In this document: positions 11,306-22,515 of the stretch, one piece after another
Layout: the number at the start of each line of letters is the position of its first letter
Position numbering within the stretch: the stretch's first letter is position 1
Assembly (NCBI RefSeq): GCF_019320115.1
Contig: NC_089595.1
Span: 114,287,162 to 114,351,161 of the forward strand
Reading direction: 5' to 3'
Length of the DNA: 64,000 nt
From: Miscanthus floridulus
Lineage: Eukaryota; Streptophyta; Magnoliopsida; Poales; Poaceae
Program-made: the position numbers and the translations under genes
Notes under the pieces: model-generated
The model's database searches: none
Told to the model about the DNA's origin: nothing
The model's input: the letters and a program-made list of their open reading frames with translations, nothing else

Positions 11306-12139
11306 ACACTGCCCTCGCCTCTCACTCCCATCTCTTCTCTGTCGTAAGTTTGTATTGTCACACATGCTGAAAATTTTGGCTATATAATGTAGCACACTGC
11401 CCCTCGCCTCTCGCTCCCCCAACCCCCCCCCCACACACCACCGTTGCCGTCGTGACCAAGCGTCACACTGGTCGTATTATACGACTACATAAAATACAGG
11501 CAATCCCCACTCGATGTGTTGTTCTTTGCAGCTACCTAGCGGCTGGCCCACTGATAAAACACCTACTCTAGCATAGTGTTGTGCCATTGTCCATATTGGT
11601 TCTTATCTCCCCTGCATTACTGCTCATCTTTTTCTCTAAAATGCGCTCTCTGCGATTTAACTGTCAAGCATACTGCGCCACCTGCTCATCTCTTCCAAAG
11701 AGGCGACGTAGCCCTATGCACCGGCGCTTGGTCCAGTAACTTCATCAAGTTTCCTGCGCACCTCCTCTCTATGGCAGGCGTGCCTCGGACGGACTTCCAC
11801 AAAATAATTTGAGTCCGAGTGGATGTTCTCATTCCTGTGTTTCATGGAGGATAGCTGGCCTTTTCATAGGAACGGAGAGGTTCATTCCTTTGATCCAAAC
11901 GGCATGTGACGTCAGCAATCCTAAGAAACCGCTTTCCTACGAAATTCCTACGAGAAACCTTCGTTCCAAAGGAGGGCTAAAGGGTTGTACTGACCCCACA
12001 TTGTACTGTGGTGCATGCGGCCTCAAGCTTCAATAATTTGCGTCAAATAAATCAGTAATCCCGGTTGCAGGGTAGCTACTTTTTTAACACATTAAAAACA
12101 ATTTGTTGTGTGGGCATTCAGATAAGTCTCCCGTTACAA
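11306..12139. other. intergenic, nothing recognised
   Basis: Short ORFs only, without recognisable domains. A phrase of the kind cactgccc(c)tcgcctctc occurs twice (about 11305 and 11394), and there is a C-rich run near 11425-11433. Confidence 0.5.
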
Positions 12140-13021
12140 ATGAACATAAAGAGAAGAGGAATAGATATAGATACTAGATGCCCGGTATGCTGGAGACTAA
12201 ACGAAGATGGGGGCACTGTTTCTTAAAATGCAAGTTTGTTGTTAAGTGTTGGAGAGAAGCTATACTTGAGGACATATGGATTGAACTACTCCAGAAAAAA
12301 TCAGTGTCCGAAGTGATTTTGGCCATCCTGTCACTACGCGAGGAATTGTGCTTGCGGGTGGTTATGCTCCTATACTCGTGGTGGGAGGCTCGGAGTAAAG
12401 CAAATGTAGGCGAGGGTTTGTGTTCTCTAGGCCAAGTTCTTCATTGTGCATCCATGCTAACGATGGAATCTAGGCCAAAAGAAGAGGCGAACAAGAGCTC
12501 ACGTATACCACATGGACTCAGCCACCGAGGGATATCCTCAAGGTAAATTGCGATGGAGCCTTCTTTGCTGAAACAAAGACAGGTAGCTGGGGTTTTGTTA
12601 TTCGTGACCATAATGGCCACGCAGTTGTGGCGGGATCTGGTTCTTTGGGAGCAGTTCATAATGCTGATTGTGCTGAAGCTCAAGCTTGCATTGTAGCTTT
12701 GCAAGCGGCGTCGAGCCATGGTATGGGGAAAATTATACTTGAAACTGGCTCAATGAACACAATGAGTGCACTTTTGCTAGATGAGCGTGATCTTAGCCCT
12801 GCATCCGTCTTCTACAAAGAAGTAGGGGAGCTGATTTCATTATGTTTTGTCTTAGTACAAATTGTTCATTGTCCTAGATCATGTAATGGGAGTGCTCATG
12901 AACTCACAAGTTTGAATCTAGATTGGGACCCGAATCAACCTCATGTTTGGCTTGATCCCCTCCTGAGTTCTGTATCTGATATTTTGGTTCACGATTCCAC
13001 TGAACCCGGTGCGAATGAATA
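12140..13021 (+). pseudogene. C-terminal relic of a non-LTR reverse transcriptase ORF: zinc-binding and RNase H domains
   Basis: From 12140 the frame gives RCPVCW...NEDG, then, one base over, GHCFLKCKFVVKCW. This is the Cys/His zinc-binding segment (zf-RVT type) seen at the end of plant LINE ORF2. After a second frameshift near 12500 comes a type-1 RNase H fold: PPRDILKVNCDGAFF, GSWGFVIRDHNGHAVVAGSG, NADCAEAQACIVALQAA, then a VHCPRSCNGSAHELTSL tail. The first catalytic Asp (CDGAF) and the Glu of CAEAQA are present. The Asp expected after the fourth strand is Glu (ILETGS). Two frameshifts make it a pseudogene. A host-domesticated RNase H-like gene is the alternative, but the broken frame argues against that. 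Confidence 0.7.
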
Positions 13022-13085
13022 AATAGACTCGAGGCGTTGTTTTAAAAAAGATAACACATATGCCATACACAAATTACGTAGATAA

Positions 13086-13376
13086 TTCGGTGTTCAAAAA
13101 ATGAAGTGGTGGATATTGTTAGATTTACCAAGTTATCCAACGAGAAAACAATCGAAAATAATACTTGCTTGCTTGGCTCTGCATAGCTTTATTCGTGAAA
13201 GTGCAATGACCGATGCAGACTTTGACATGTGTGATTATGATGAAAATTACATGTCATTTGCAATGGCCGGCTCATCAGAATCAAGCGGTGTTAATTCTCA
13301 ATTGGGAGACGAAGATGAAGACACGAATGTGTTCATGGATAATATTGCTAATGCCTTGGTAGCGATGCGGTCGTGA
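13086..13376 (+). pseudogene. C-terminal part of a PIF/Harbinger transposase
   Basis: The reading begins abruptly at FGVQKMKWWILLDLPSYP and runs through KIILACLALHSFIRES, DADFDMCDYDENYM to an acidic tail and a stop at 13374-13376. This is the C-terminal end of the DDE domain of plant PIF/Harbinger (ALP1-like) transposases, with the conserved ALHxFIRE segment. The part that should precede it (ending in VIERS) is found on the opposite strand, ending at 13868. The two pieces fit together at one codon boundary, which points to an inversion of 13086-13867. Confidence 0.8.
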
Positions 13377-13497
13377 ATGTAAGAGAATATTTATATGGAC
13401 TATATATAAATGTTTAGGTTCTTTTATGGATTTGTAATTGGTAGAATAATATGTACGTCTATATATAAATCTGGACACTATGGCACGCGTGTGTGTT

Positions 13498-13652
13498 CAG
13501 GGGCGGATCCAGGATAAGCTCCTCGTGGGGCTAAATAATGAAGATTAGGGCTAGAGTTAAGAAAATAATGGTGATTTAGAGGCTAATAAACAGTATTTTA
13601 CATGTGATTTAAGGTTCCCAAGGGGGGCTGCACCCCCCTGGATTTGCCATTG
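13498..13652. mobile_element. short inverted-repeat element (MITE), hAT-like
   Basis: Ends caggggcggatccagg at the left and, as reverse complement, caatggcaaatccagg at the right: 12 of 16 match. Flanks tgtgtgtt and cgtgtgtt match at 7 of 8 bases, like an 8-bp target duplication of hAT elements. Length 155 bp, no coding capacity. Confidence 0.55.
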
Positions 13653-13867
13653 CGTGTGTTTCACTTACTTGTCAGGACATGAGACGTAAGGCTGAGGGCA
13701 TTTTGGGGAAAGATGCTTGAGATGACTATAATCTATAATAAGTAGAATCCAAAGGTCCGAATAGGTAGGGATTTTTAGTATCTAGAATCTAGGTTTTAGG
13801 AATATGGATAATATAAAATCCCATATAATTCAAACGCTACCACATATACATACATATATGGAAGCTA

Positions 13868-14035
13868 TGATCTTTCAATCACGTTGTGTAGCGAGAGTGC
13901 ACAAAATTAAATACCTCTTTTTCCCACTTGGTCTTGCTCCTTGTCGAAACTCTGGTAAATCCGTAAATGATACTTTGTTTCTCCGTACGGTGCAAGATAT
14001 CCATGTCGGTTTGGATAGCCCGAGTTAAAATTTTC
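13868..14035 (-). pseudogene. PIF/Harbinger transposase, middle exon
   Basis: Minus strand from 14035: an exon after a splice acceptor (ttttttaatttag) that gives G-K-F, then SGYPNRHGYLAPY, TKYHL, a degenerate spacer, NFVHSR and VIERS at 13868. These are landmarks of the DDE domain of plant PIF/Harbinger transposases; the Asp before SGYPNR is Asn or lost here. It continues the exon at 18741-18581 on the other side of the CACTA element. Small indels and stops make it non-functional. Confidence 0.75.
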
Positions 14036-15159
14036 CTAAATTAAAAAACATTGCCACACATGATCGAATAAACATATGAGTTCAAACAAAGTCACAAGCA
14101 CTACTACACTTGCACCTTTCACAGCCACGTCGTAACCCACATCACAGTCCAATTTTGGCCTCACCAGTAAGTTGTGGGCAGTGATACTCATAGCCATAAC
14201 CGTCGGTATCTGAGACCGACTGGGGTGTACACTACACCGCCGTATTGGCTTATCATCCGTCCATGATAAGGTCCTTACTTCCATCGCATTGGAGCACGAC
14301 CCGCGTGAGTGGGTATGCACTAACACCACTGCATGGCTTATGCACCGTCTATGATCAGATCCTTATTCTATCGTATTGGAGCATGACCCACCTGTGTTGA
14401 GGCGAACATCAATGTCACTTCAGTGTATGAACCGGCTGGTCATAGGGCATGGTCACCGTCGCGCTGTAATACAATCCGCCCGTGACGATCCTTTAGTCGA
14501 TGTCGGGTTACTAAACGATTCGGCAGTGATGCACTATTGACCCCTGCTACATCAGACAAATAGTGGTGGTGATGGCCGTCTGCTTCACTAAAGGCGAGTG
14601 GTACGGCGGTGATGACAAAACAACCAACGACCCTTACATCCGATGATGACAAAACTACATTCGGTTTTCACAATATATTTACTAATTTAGCTAGACATTA
14701 ATAACTTACTGAACACACACCATACAAATATAATCATTACACATCATTCATCATGTCCACAATGAAGAGTACTTGTTATAATAACAATGCTCGACACTAA
14801 CAAAACAATTGTGTCAACTGATGAATTAACACAAGCGATGCATAGATAGCATAATAAAGGTTCTGCTCCCTACAGACTTACGTAACTAAAACAAGATAGA
14901 TGTGCTCTGCTCCTTCAGATTGGCACTCCTTGATCAGCTTGATAGCCAATACAACATGGAACCCCTCTTCTTCCTCCCATAGCCATTGCAGAAAAATCGT
15001 TCAAAAGCACAGAGACTCCAAAACCTACACAATGCAAAGTAGTATAAATCTTGTGTCTTGTGTCTCTATTATCATCCGATTTCTGATCACGCGCACCCCC
15101 ACTGATCATTTACTACTATGGGTATACCCCTCAATAGACTGTTGACTAGATTTCATCGA

Positions 15160-15360
15160 TAGTGGCACACTAGGTAGGGGGTGTGCGTGCTGATTCCATG
15201 GTCAACTAGATGGTCAAATTCCCGAGATCCATGATCTTCCCTAAGCCAGGCTAGTCGTTCACGATTGGATCCATAACCTAGATTATCAACGCCGATGGCA
15301 ACGAAGTGATCGTGGAGGCAATGCAGGATAATCCTGCCCCGAATGTGTGAGGTCGACTAG
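15160..15360 (+). other. possible fragment of a gypsy leader/gag start inside the CACTA element
   Basis: tggcacactaggtaggggg resembles a gypsy primer-binding site of the tggcgcgccaggtagggg type. It is followed by a coding-like stretch containing INADGNEVIVEAMQD. The phrase gactagatttcatc occurs on both sides (15145 and 15356). It may be a captured or earlier inserted retroelement fragment; the evidence is weak. Confidence 0.3.
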
Positions 15361-16341
15361 ATTTCATCAATACTTACCCACAGTTCTACCACATGGAAGT
15401 GTGAGGAGATTGTGGGATCGAACCCTAAGCGAGCTGAACCATAACAAAGGTTGCTATGCGGTAGTACCACTGATTTTCTAGTCACCAGATTACAGACAAC
15501 ATAGTGAATCTCAACGCACTAGCAAAGGAAGAGGCCTCCGCAGCAATCTGAGATGACTAAATCCTGAATGGGGAAGGATAAGAAGGAAAAGGAGGGATAT
15601 TCACCGGTGAAGCTAGTGAATCGGTGTTTGCCTTTTTCAGTTGCCATACATGAATCTAGTGACAAACTAGGGCAGCTCCTTATGGTGCTCGGATTCAGAG
15701 ATGAGGAGGTACCAGGAGCGACACACACACTTGCAGCTGCACAAGGTACGGGCGGTGAGGCGATGGAGGATAAGGATCAAGACATCGTCTATGAGGATGT
15801 CTACTTCATTCCTCTTGTTGGTGGCCTCCTCCTCCATCTTGACTAGAATGTGGTGGAGCGGGACCGACGATGGAAGCGGCAGCGTTGTCGCTTGAATTAG
15901 AGTAGGAGTACCTACTGAGATGTGCTCATGAGCTCCTTAATGGTCAGATGGAAGCTTGATTCATACTCCGATGAGATAAGAGGGGAATAAAAGCCAAGAA
16001 ACATGGATAAGGGAAGTGCGAGAAGGCATTACCCTTGCCATTAGATCTTGTGGCAGTGAGCTCGAACGGCCACGATGGTGCCGGTGAGGCGGATAGGCGT
16101 GGAGCACTAGCTTATCGACGGTGAGTGACGGATTGCACATCGTTGAGTAGGTGAGGAATAGCAGCACTTGAGGAGGAGATGGACAGGGTGGTGGCTAGGT
16201 TGGTAGCGGTCTTTATAAACTAACGACAAACGCACCAAAAATTCTAAAAACACGCGAGAGCCTCGCACTAGTTTGCAAATTTTGATGATATCGACGGTGA
16301 AGGCTACAGGTGGTGGTGGTTGGGTCTTAAAGAAGATGGTA

Positions 16342-16573
16342 CCCTCCGTCCCTAAATATCTGTCATTTTCGCTTCCTGAAAAATAACTTTAACTAAATAT
16401 ATATTAACAAATATTAATGTTTATGATACATAATTAGTATTATTAGATAGATATTTGAATCTAGTTTTTTCATAATTTTTTTGGAGATAAAAATGTTGCA
16501 GGCATTTTTTATAAATCAAGTCAAAGTTATCGGCACACAAATCATGGCGACCAACAATTAGGGACAGAGAGAG
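16342..16573. mobile_element. Stowaway-type (Tc1/mariner) MITE
   Basis: Left end ccctccgtccctaaatat, right end as reverse complement ctctctctgtccctaattg, flanked by TA on both sides (16340-16341 and 16574-16575). The motif CTCCCTCCGTCCC and the TA target are diagnostic of Stowaway. Length 232 bp, AT-rich, no ORF. It lies within the CACTA element, so it came later or was carried along. Confidence 0.85.
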
Positions 16574-18580
16574 TAGCACCTAACGATGGGCGTGTCATAC
16601 GAAAATTGAACGTTGGAAAGGAACAAAATATTATGAACATTATTTTTGCAGGTTACAACAAGAAGATGTTAGCATCCAATGGCGAATAGCAGCGGTGATA
16701 TAATTTTTTCAATGCCGCTTATATCCGATGCTGACATAATTGTACAATGTAATTCAATTGGGCCTTAGTAGATTTCTGAACACATATCATATTTTTTTAC
16801 AATAACAATGGACGCTAACATGACAAAGTTCGTCAGTTGATGTTGCATAATAAAGGTACTGATCTCTACAATAACAATGGACACGATTACAAAGCTGTAC
16901 CATACGGCGGTTTGCACATACAAACCAACACCCCACCAGCATCACAGTGAGGTAATAGTGTTCAAAATCAACAAAAAGACATTCTTTTTCGATTAACTCG
17001 GTTACACTTTTCGTTCACCAGGCGTACAATAACAAGGATCTATCAGCAACTATAGTCATGATGACAAAAACCTTTGCCCTGTTCTTTAGCACTACTTCCA
17101 CAGTACTTTTCAGCGAACAAACATAACAAACCAATTTGCAAATTAACCAAGGCAAATACTTTCACTCCAGCACCATCTTAGTGAGCTGCTTTATCTCATG
17201 TCTGTGTAGCCAAGGTAAATACTACGACACTTAAAAAATAGAGTAATAAGCATCGCCATTTAGTTATTAATTATTTTATGGCAAAAACTATATATAAACG
17301 ACACAGTAACAATTGTCACAGCAACTTCATTCATAACTTTAGTTACATTCCATAGTTGTACAATAACAAATACATATCGAAAACTACTGGGTGTACAATA
17401 ACAAAGACCTATCGAGTACTGATACATCCCATAGTCGAGTCTGGAGACAGGCAGTGCAAGCTAAGGACGAGGCAGCACCTCACAAAACTTCCACTAGCAT
17501 CTACACCTCTCACGGTCGAGAGAGAGAGAGAGAGAAAAAAGAGGAGCATCTCAATGAGGTGCTTTACCTTCCTTGCTGCACCTCTCACAGTCAAGAGAGA
17601 GCAAGAGGAGCATCTCCACCTCTTATGGTCGCGAGCATGTGCATTCTTGCATAGGATGACTAATTGTCAATATGTAAGTTTAGCAGTAGGAAAAAATGAA
17701 GGAAACCATTTTTGTCCACCTTTCTTGTGTAATAACTTCCTTGCCGATCAGAATATGGTGGTGCTCACATCTCATGGTCGCGAGGAAGGCATGGAAGAGA
17801 AGCATCGTCGTCATCGCTGCTGCTCCATAGGAAGGAGGATCGCCAGGGCGATGGAATGGTGAATTGGCACAAGAAATACGCAGGGCAAACTAGGGATACC
17901 AAAGTGCATTGAGTACCCCTTGGGTTGCCCAAATAAGCGAACCCCCTTAATCACAAAACTTTCACTAGCACCTAGATCGAGTAGCCCCCGCTACGCCTAG
18001 ATGCCAGTAGTACCCAATTTTGAAGGCCTTCTTCCAACGCCGTTGCTGTCGCCAGAGGAGTTGGGGAAGGAGCACCATGGCAATGAAGAAAATATAGATG
18101 GTTAGCTCAAGAGCTTTATCTGTATCTAAGGAAGAAGGAGTGTGTGGATTGCCAAGAAACGCATCCAGCCCTAGCTTAAATAGTCCAACCTTGAAGATGG
18201 AGAAACAGAGAGGAGCAGTTAATATAAGCATTAGGGAAGATGAGGCATACTCCTTAGAAAAGTAATGGTGATGCAACTGTGTTGTGGGTATTTAGGAAAT
18301 GGGGAAATAACTTACGCTGAATTTACTACCGTCGGTACACAAAACGGTTGTGTAGGGCCGACGGCCATAATGCCTATCCTAGTTATCTCGGCGTTCCAAA
18401 CGACAGTGGAATTCAACCTCACTACCACCGCCGCATTGATGGTTTTCAACTACCGGTTTTGTTCCTTACGAGGCCTCTCTATCGGTCCAACTAACGATGG
18501 AAGTATCACACCGACGCTTTTATCGCTACGACAGTGAAAGTGGCGACAATGAAAAGTAAATCTATAGTAGTGAAGGGTAC

Positions 18581-18741
18581 CCGCTGGTGGATGTGGAAAC
18601 CTATCACAATATTTGTGTATGGCATCATTAAATACTCCCATATCATGTGTGGATCCTAGCCATCTAGCAATGGCAAATGTGAACCTCATGTCGAAGTCAC
18701 GTATAACCAATACATTTTGAGTTCAATATTCATGACGTCTA
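18581..18741 (-). pseudogene. PIF/Harbinger transposase, upstream exon
   Basis: On the minus strand TQNVLVIRDFDMRFTFAIAR, then GSTHDMGVFNDAI and CDRFPHPPAG, followed by a GT donor at 18580-18579. DFDMRFTF, the Trp/Gly-SxHD segment and PHPPAG are standard marks of the DDE domain in plant PIF/Harbinger transposases; the Asp of DFDM is the first catalytic acid. A TGA precedes TQNVL. The intron behind the donor is interrupted 8 bases in by the CACTA element and resumes at 14098; its native length would be about 68 bases. Confidence 0.75.
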
Positions 18742-19344
18742 GTATGTTGGACGAGTTTTGATGATGGGACTCTATAATCTAGGATGCATTGTCCTGAATT
18801 GGGAAAGTGTCGTCCTCGGTAAAGAAGTTTGGTCCTTTGACTGGATCTGGTGCGTCGTCGTCATCTTCCAAAACCTAATGGCCAAAAAAGTCCATCTCCT
18901 AGGAAGGGTGGTTAGGTTGCGTGCAGGAGTGCCGCGTGGGGGGTGGCAGCAGCATCACGTGGGGGTGTCGGTGCTTGGGAGTGTGAGGCTTATGGCGATG
19001 GGCGTGGGAGGTCGTGAGGGGATGAAGATGAGCGGAGGTGAAAGGATAAGATTAAACTTGTCTTTGAGGGGAGGGAATATTGAAATATCCCGAGTTATTT
19101 GGGGTCGGAGAGATAGATGGTTTATGCGGATCTCACCTCTGGGTTTCTCCTATCCCTTCGAAAATCTTAGACGCCGGTAGTTTTTTTTTATCCCAAACAG
19201 AGATAATAAAATCTGATTCAAACGAGCCCCGTACATATCTCATGAGACCTACTATTCAACCTACTCTAATCCTTAATTACTCACACAACCCGCAAATAAC
19301 GTATCGTGAAAACAGCTGCAACAAAGCGTGCTTATCAACCTACG
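18742..19344. other. no gene recognised
   Basis: The plus-strand reading frame from about 18758 to 19180 has no recognisable domain and a GC-rich repetitive composition. It may include the decayed 5' part of the Harbinger transposase on the minus strand. Confidence 0.4.
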
Positions 19345-19480
19345 CCCTATTCGTTTGGGCTTGTTTGACTTATAAGCAATGACTGAAAGTACTGTTGTCT
19401 GGTTTGGTGTGAGAGAAAAATACTATTCATTGGCTGATAAGTCATGGCTTATAAGCCAAATACGACAAGCGAACAGGCTG
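19345..19480. mobile_element. hAT-like MITE (136 bp)
   Basis: Left end ccctattcgtttgggct...gacttataagc, right end ggcttataagcc...gcgaacaggc: an imperfect inverted repeat of the grass type that starts cctgttcgtttgg and has inner cttataagc. A clear 8-bp target duplication is not visible. No coding capacity. Confidence 0.65.
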
Positions 19481-20220
19481 CTAGTAGAGCCTACTACTAC
19501 TGCATTGTACCGTAGGTGAGTCAGCCGTCAATTTTGCTGTCACCATTGTAGATGAAAGAAGTCAACCGTATTATCTTATTTGGAAGTGTAATTCACGCCT
19601 GAAGGGCGTGGGAAAGTGGTTTAGCATAGTTCGGTGACAAAATGAAATGTCTACCAAATGAAGGATAATGTGGTGTTCATTTTTTAAGTCACCCATGCTT
19701 CTGAACCATGGGTGCACTGATCAACAACAATGTTCAAAGAATGGAGAGCCCTAGAACGATATGGTAGCAAATGATTCTTTCTGAGAAAAAATAAATTAGC
19801 TTTGCTACAATTTAACATGTGGTCAAATAATAAAACCAGATAGAAATACAACAAAGAGCATGGAGTAGTGATGAAATAGCAAAAAGAAAAGTTATCTTCA
19901 TACATCTAAATGCCTGACAGCTAAAAAATCAGGTACCGTTAATATATATGCGCACTAAATGTAACCTTGTTTGGAGAATCAATCATGGAGTATATTGTCA
20001 ATCGAACAATGTTTATAGCTTGATTTTCGAAAGAACTGGTTATGACTTTTGAGAATAGAATAATAGGTCCCATTAGTGGTTCAAATCCAAAATTGCATAC
20101 AATAGTCAGCAATTTGAACTAAGAGAAATAACACCCTGAAGTCTCTTCTTAACATGAGCTGCAGTACTCCAAGTATGAAACTTATGGGTAAATCGATCTA
20201 AGTGAGGATCAAACACGTCT
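19481..20220. other. no gene recognised
   Basis: AT-rich intergenic sequence without a recognisable domain, splice pattern or inverted-repeat element. Confidence 0.4.
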
Positions 20221-20574
20221 ATACTTGAAAGTTGAAATAACAATCGTGATTAGGCTACTTTCAGCTTGACCAATAAACCACTCAGCCAATTAATCCAATC
20301 AACTAAACAACATGTATGTGCGCATGGGAACCAATTAAGTTTGGGGTAGGATCGTGGGGAGGCACTATGTCCAATGCCTGCAATGGTTCAGACTGTGTAT
20401 ACTTGAAAGTTGAAATAACAACTGTGATTAGGCTACTTTCAGCTTGACCGATAAACCACTCAGCCAATTAATCCAATCAACTAAACAACACGTATGTGCG
20501 CATGGGAACCAGTTAAGTTTGGGGTAGGATCGTGGGGAGACACTATGTCCAATGCCTGCAATGGTTCAGACTTT
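20221..20574. repeat. 178-bp direct tandem duplication
   Basis: The stretch starting atacttgaaagttgaaataa at 20221 is repeated from 20399, ending each time near caatggttcagact. The two copies differ at only a few positions, so the duplication is recent. No ORF or known element is involved. Confidence 0.9.
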
Positions 20575-20685
20575 CTGTTTGCGTTTGATCTTTCATTTTT
20601 TAAGTGTGAAAAACTTGGTTATGGCAATAACCTAATAATAAAAGTTATAGAATCTATTCTATTTTTTAAATAGTTAAGCACTTAT

Positions 20686-21920
20686 TGTTGACGGTCACTA
20701 ACATTAATTATAAACCGTCAACATAATCTGAATTTATACTTAATTCCATCACCAAACATAGGTATAAAGGTTTAAACTAATAAATTCCACGAGTTTTGGT
20801 GAATTTGTGTTTTTAGAAGGGTTTATCCAGAAAACTATCAAGGAGGACCTATTCATCAAAGTAAATCACGTTTATCCACAACAAAACCGATGCGGGAAGA
20901 TTCTAGAACACTCTGGAAGGCAACCCACCAAAGCAGACCCCGAGGGGCTAACATGTGGAGCCGGTCGGCCCATGGGGCCCACCTGTCAGTCTCTGTTTCG
21001 AATGTCGGTTCTCCACCGCTATTGAGGTCCAATCTACGCCATCCTTTAAGTCGGTTTGATCCAAGAGCTCACATTGGACGCTCCAGCCTATAAATACCAG
21101 CCCCTGCCACCCTCTCTGGAGCCATCCTAAAACCCTAATTTATGTTCTCCTCGTTAGGATCAGAGCCAGCTATCAAGAGAAGATTAGTCCTCTATAGGAT
21201 TTAGTCTTATAATTAGAAATAGTGAGATAAAGAGTGAGGGAAGAGTTTGGAGGAGATGCCGGCCTGTCGATGCTCTCTCTACGGCTTATACCTTGGCGGA
21301 ATCAAGTTCTACCTGAGCTTGCTTCTGAGATTTCTCTGGTAATCAACTTCTGATTCAAGTAAGATTTTGTTTATATTATTCATCAGGATCATGACTCTCT
21401 TTTGAGTGCTTTATTCTCTTCCTAGGAGGAGTAGAGTATTAATCATGAGTGTAAGCGTGGTGCTTAGACTTAGGTTAATCGTGATGCGCCCTGCATTCTA
21501 GATCGGTGGTAGATCACGGTTGTGACATTAGTACTATATAGCCTCGTACTATATAGCATCGTTGATCCTTTGTAGTCCACCTCCCTTCTATAGGCTAAGT
21601 AGGACCCGGTTACGAAGAAAAGCATCATCTGCTAGTATTTTTTCCTAGTAATATCCCCAGTTGAACAGTAGAAGGCATAGCTTACCTATGTTAGAATTAG
21701 AGAACCTTAGTTATCTTCTCTACGCTCCTATTTATCCTTAGCCTTGTTGCTACTCCTAGTTAAGTTAAACTTTAACCTAGTCGCTACCCCTTGTTAAGTT
21801 AGACCGTAGTTAGTCTCACATGTTTCCCTGTGGATACGATACTTGGAATACTTCCGGGTGAAAACTACAGCGGTATCCGTACGCTTACGGATTTATCTGT
21901 GTGTATTAAATATACCAACA
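20686..21920 (+). mobile_element. solo LTR (1235 bp), probably Ty3/gypsy
   Basis: Starts tgttgacggtcac and ends aaatataccaaca, giving 5-bp inverted ends TGTTG...CAACA. A TATA box (cctataaatacc, near 21090) and downstream T/A-rich leader fit a plus-strand LTR. No PBS, PPT or pol adjoins on either side, so it is a solo LTR or a truncated end. The 5-bp flanks (cttat and ttgat) do not match well, so loss of the rest by simple LTR recombination is not proved. Confidence 0.65.
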
Positions 21921-22510
21921 TTGATGCTGTTATGTAAAAACAAAATAAAGTAATTAATGACTCTATACACCTATACCATTAAGAATATGATCTAAAGTAG
22001 ATCTAAATTTGCATCTAGTTACCATGTTCTCCTGTTACGACTAGAAAACATGGCGTGGCATTGTCGCGCCGACTTGGGTTCTCCCATCGGAGAACTTGTG
22101 GGTATAGTATTTGTTGTTGGTCAATTTATTCTTGTTATTACTTTTTAAGTTCATATCTGTAATGGTTTACAACTGCTAAGCAGAAAGCTGCTAAAAATAA
22201 ATGGATTGCACAACATATACAACTAAATATTAACAACTAATCATGCATGCAACGCTCTAAATCCATAATATAGAACATATAGGGAGAAAAACATATGAAA
22301 ATCTCAACCATACACCTGATGACATTAACGATTAGTCCTTAGAAATATGTCTATTGTCCTCCTCTTAATGTAACACAAAAGTAGAATAACGTTTAGCAAT
22401 TGAATTTAATATACCAAAAGCAGAACACAGAACACAACTTCCTTTGAAATCTAAATATACAACTACAATGTTTTCAATATTCTTAGTACAAATACATGCA
22501 ACTCACCTGC
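21921..22510. other. no gene recognised
   Basis: AT-rich sequence between two solo LTRs. I see no coding exon, inverted-repeat element or RNA gene. Confidence 0.4.
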
Positions 22511-22515
22511 ATGTT

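Larger units (their letters stand above)
14099..18572. mobile_element. non-autonomous CACTA transposon, 4474 bp, TSD AAG
   Basis: The left end reads cactactacacttgc and the right end, as reverse complement, cactactatagattt. Both start with the CACTA family signature. The 3-bp flanks are identical: aag at 14096-14098 and aag at 18573-18575, as expected for CACTA insertions. Subterminal parts (14100-14650 and 18300-18550) are rich in short accgtcgg/gccgacgg words in both orientations, typical binding sites of CACTA transposases. No transposase is visible inside. Small ORFs such as 15568-15846 have no recognisable domain. A Stowaway MITE (16342-16573) and a possible retrotransposon leader fragment (about 15160-15360) lie inside. 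The rest (for example 16600-18260) holds nothing I recognise. Confidence 0.85.

Noticed and set aside
15568..15846. 92-codon ORF inside the CACTA element as a captured gene
   Set aside because: No recognisable domain, no splice sites and no similarity I can name; not enough to call a gene.
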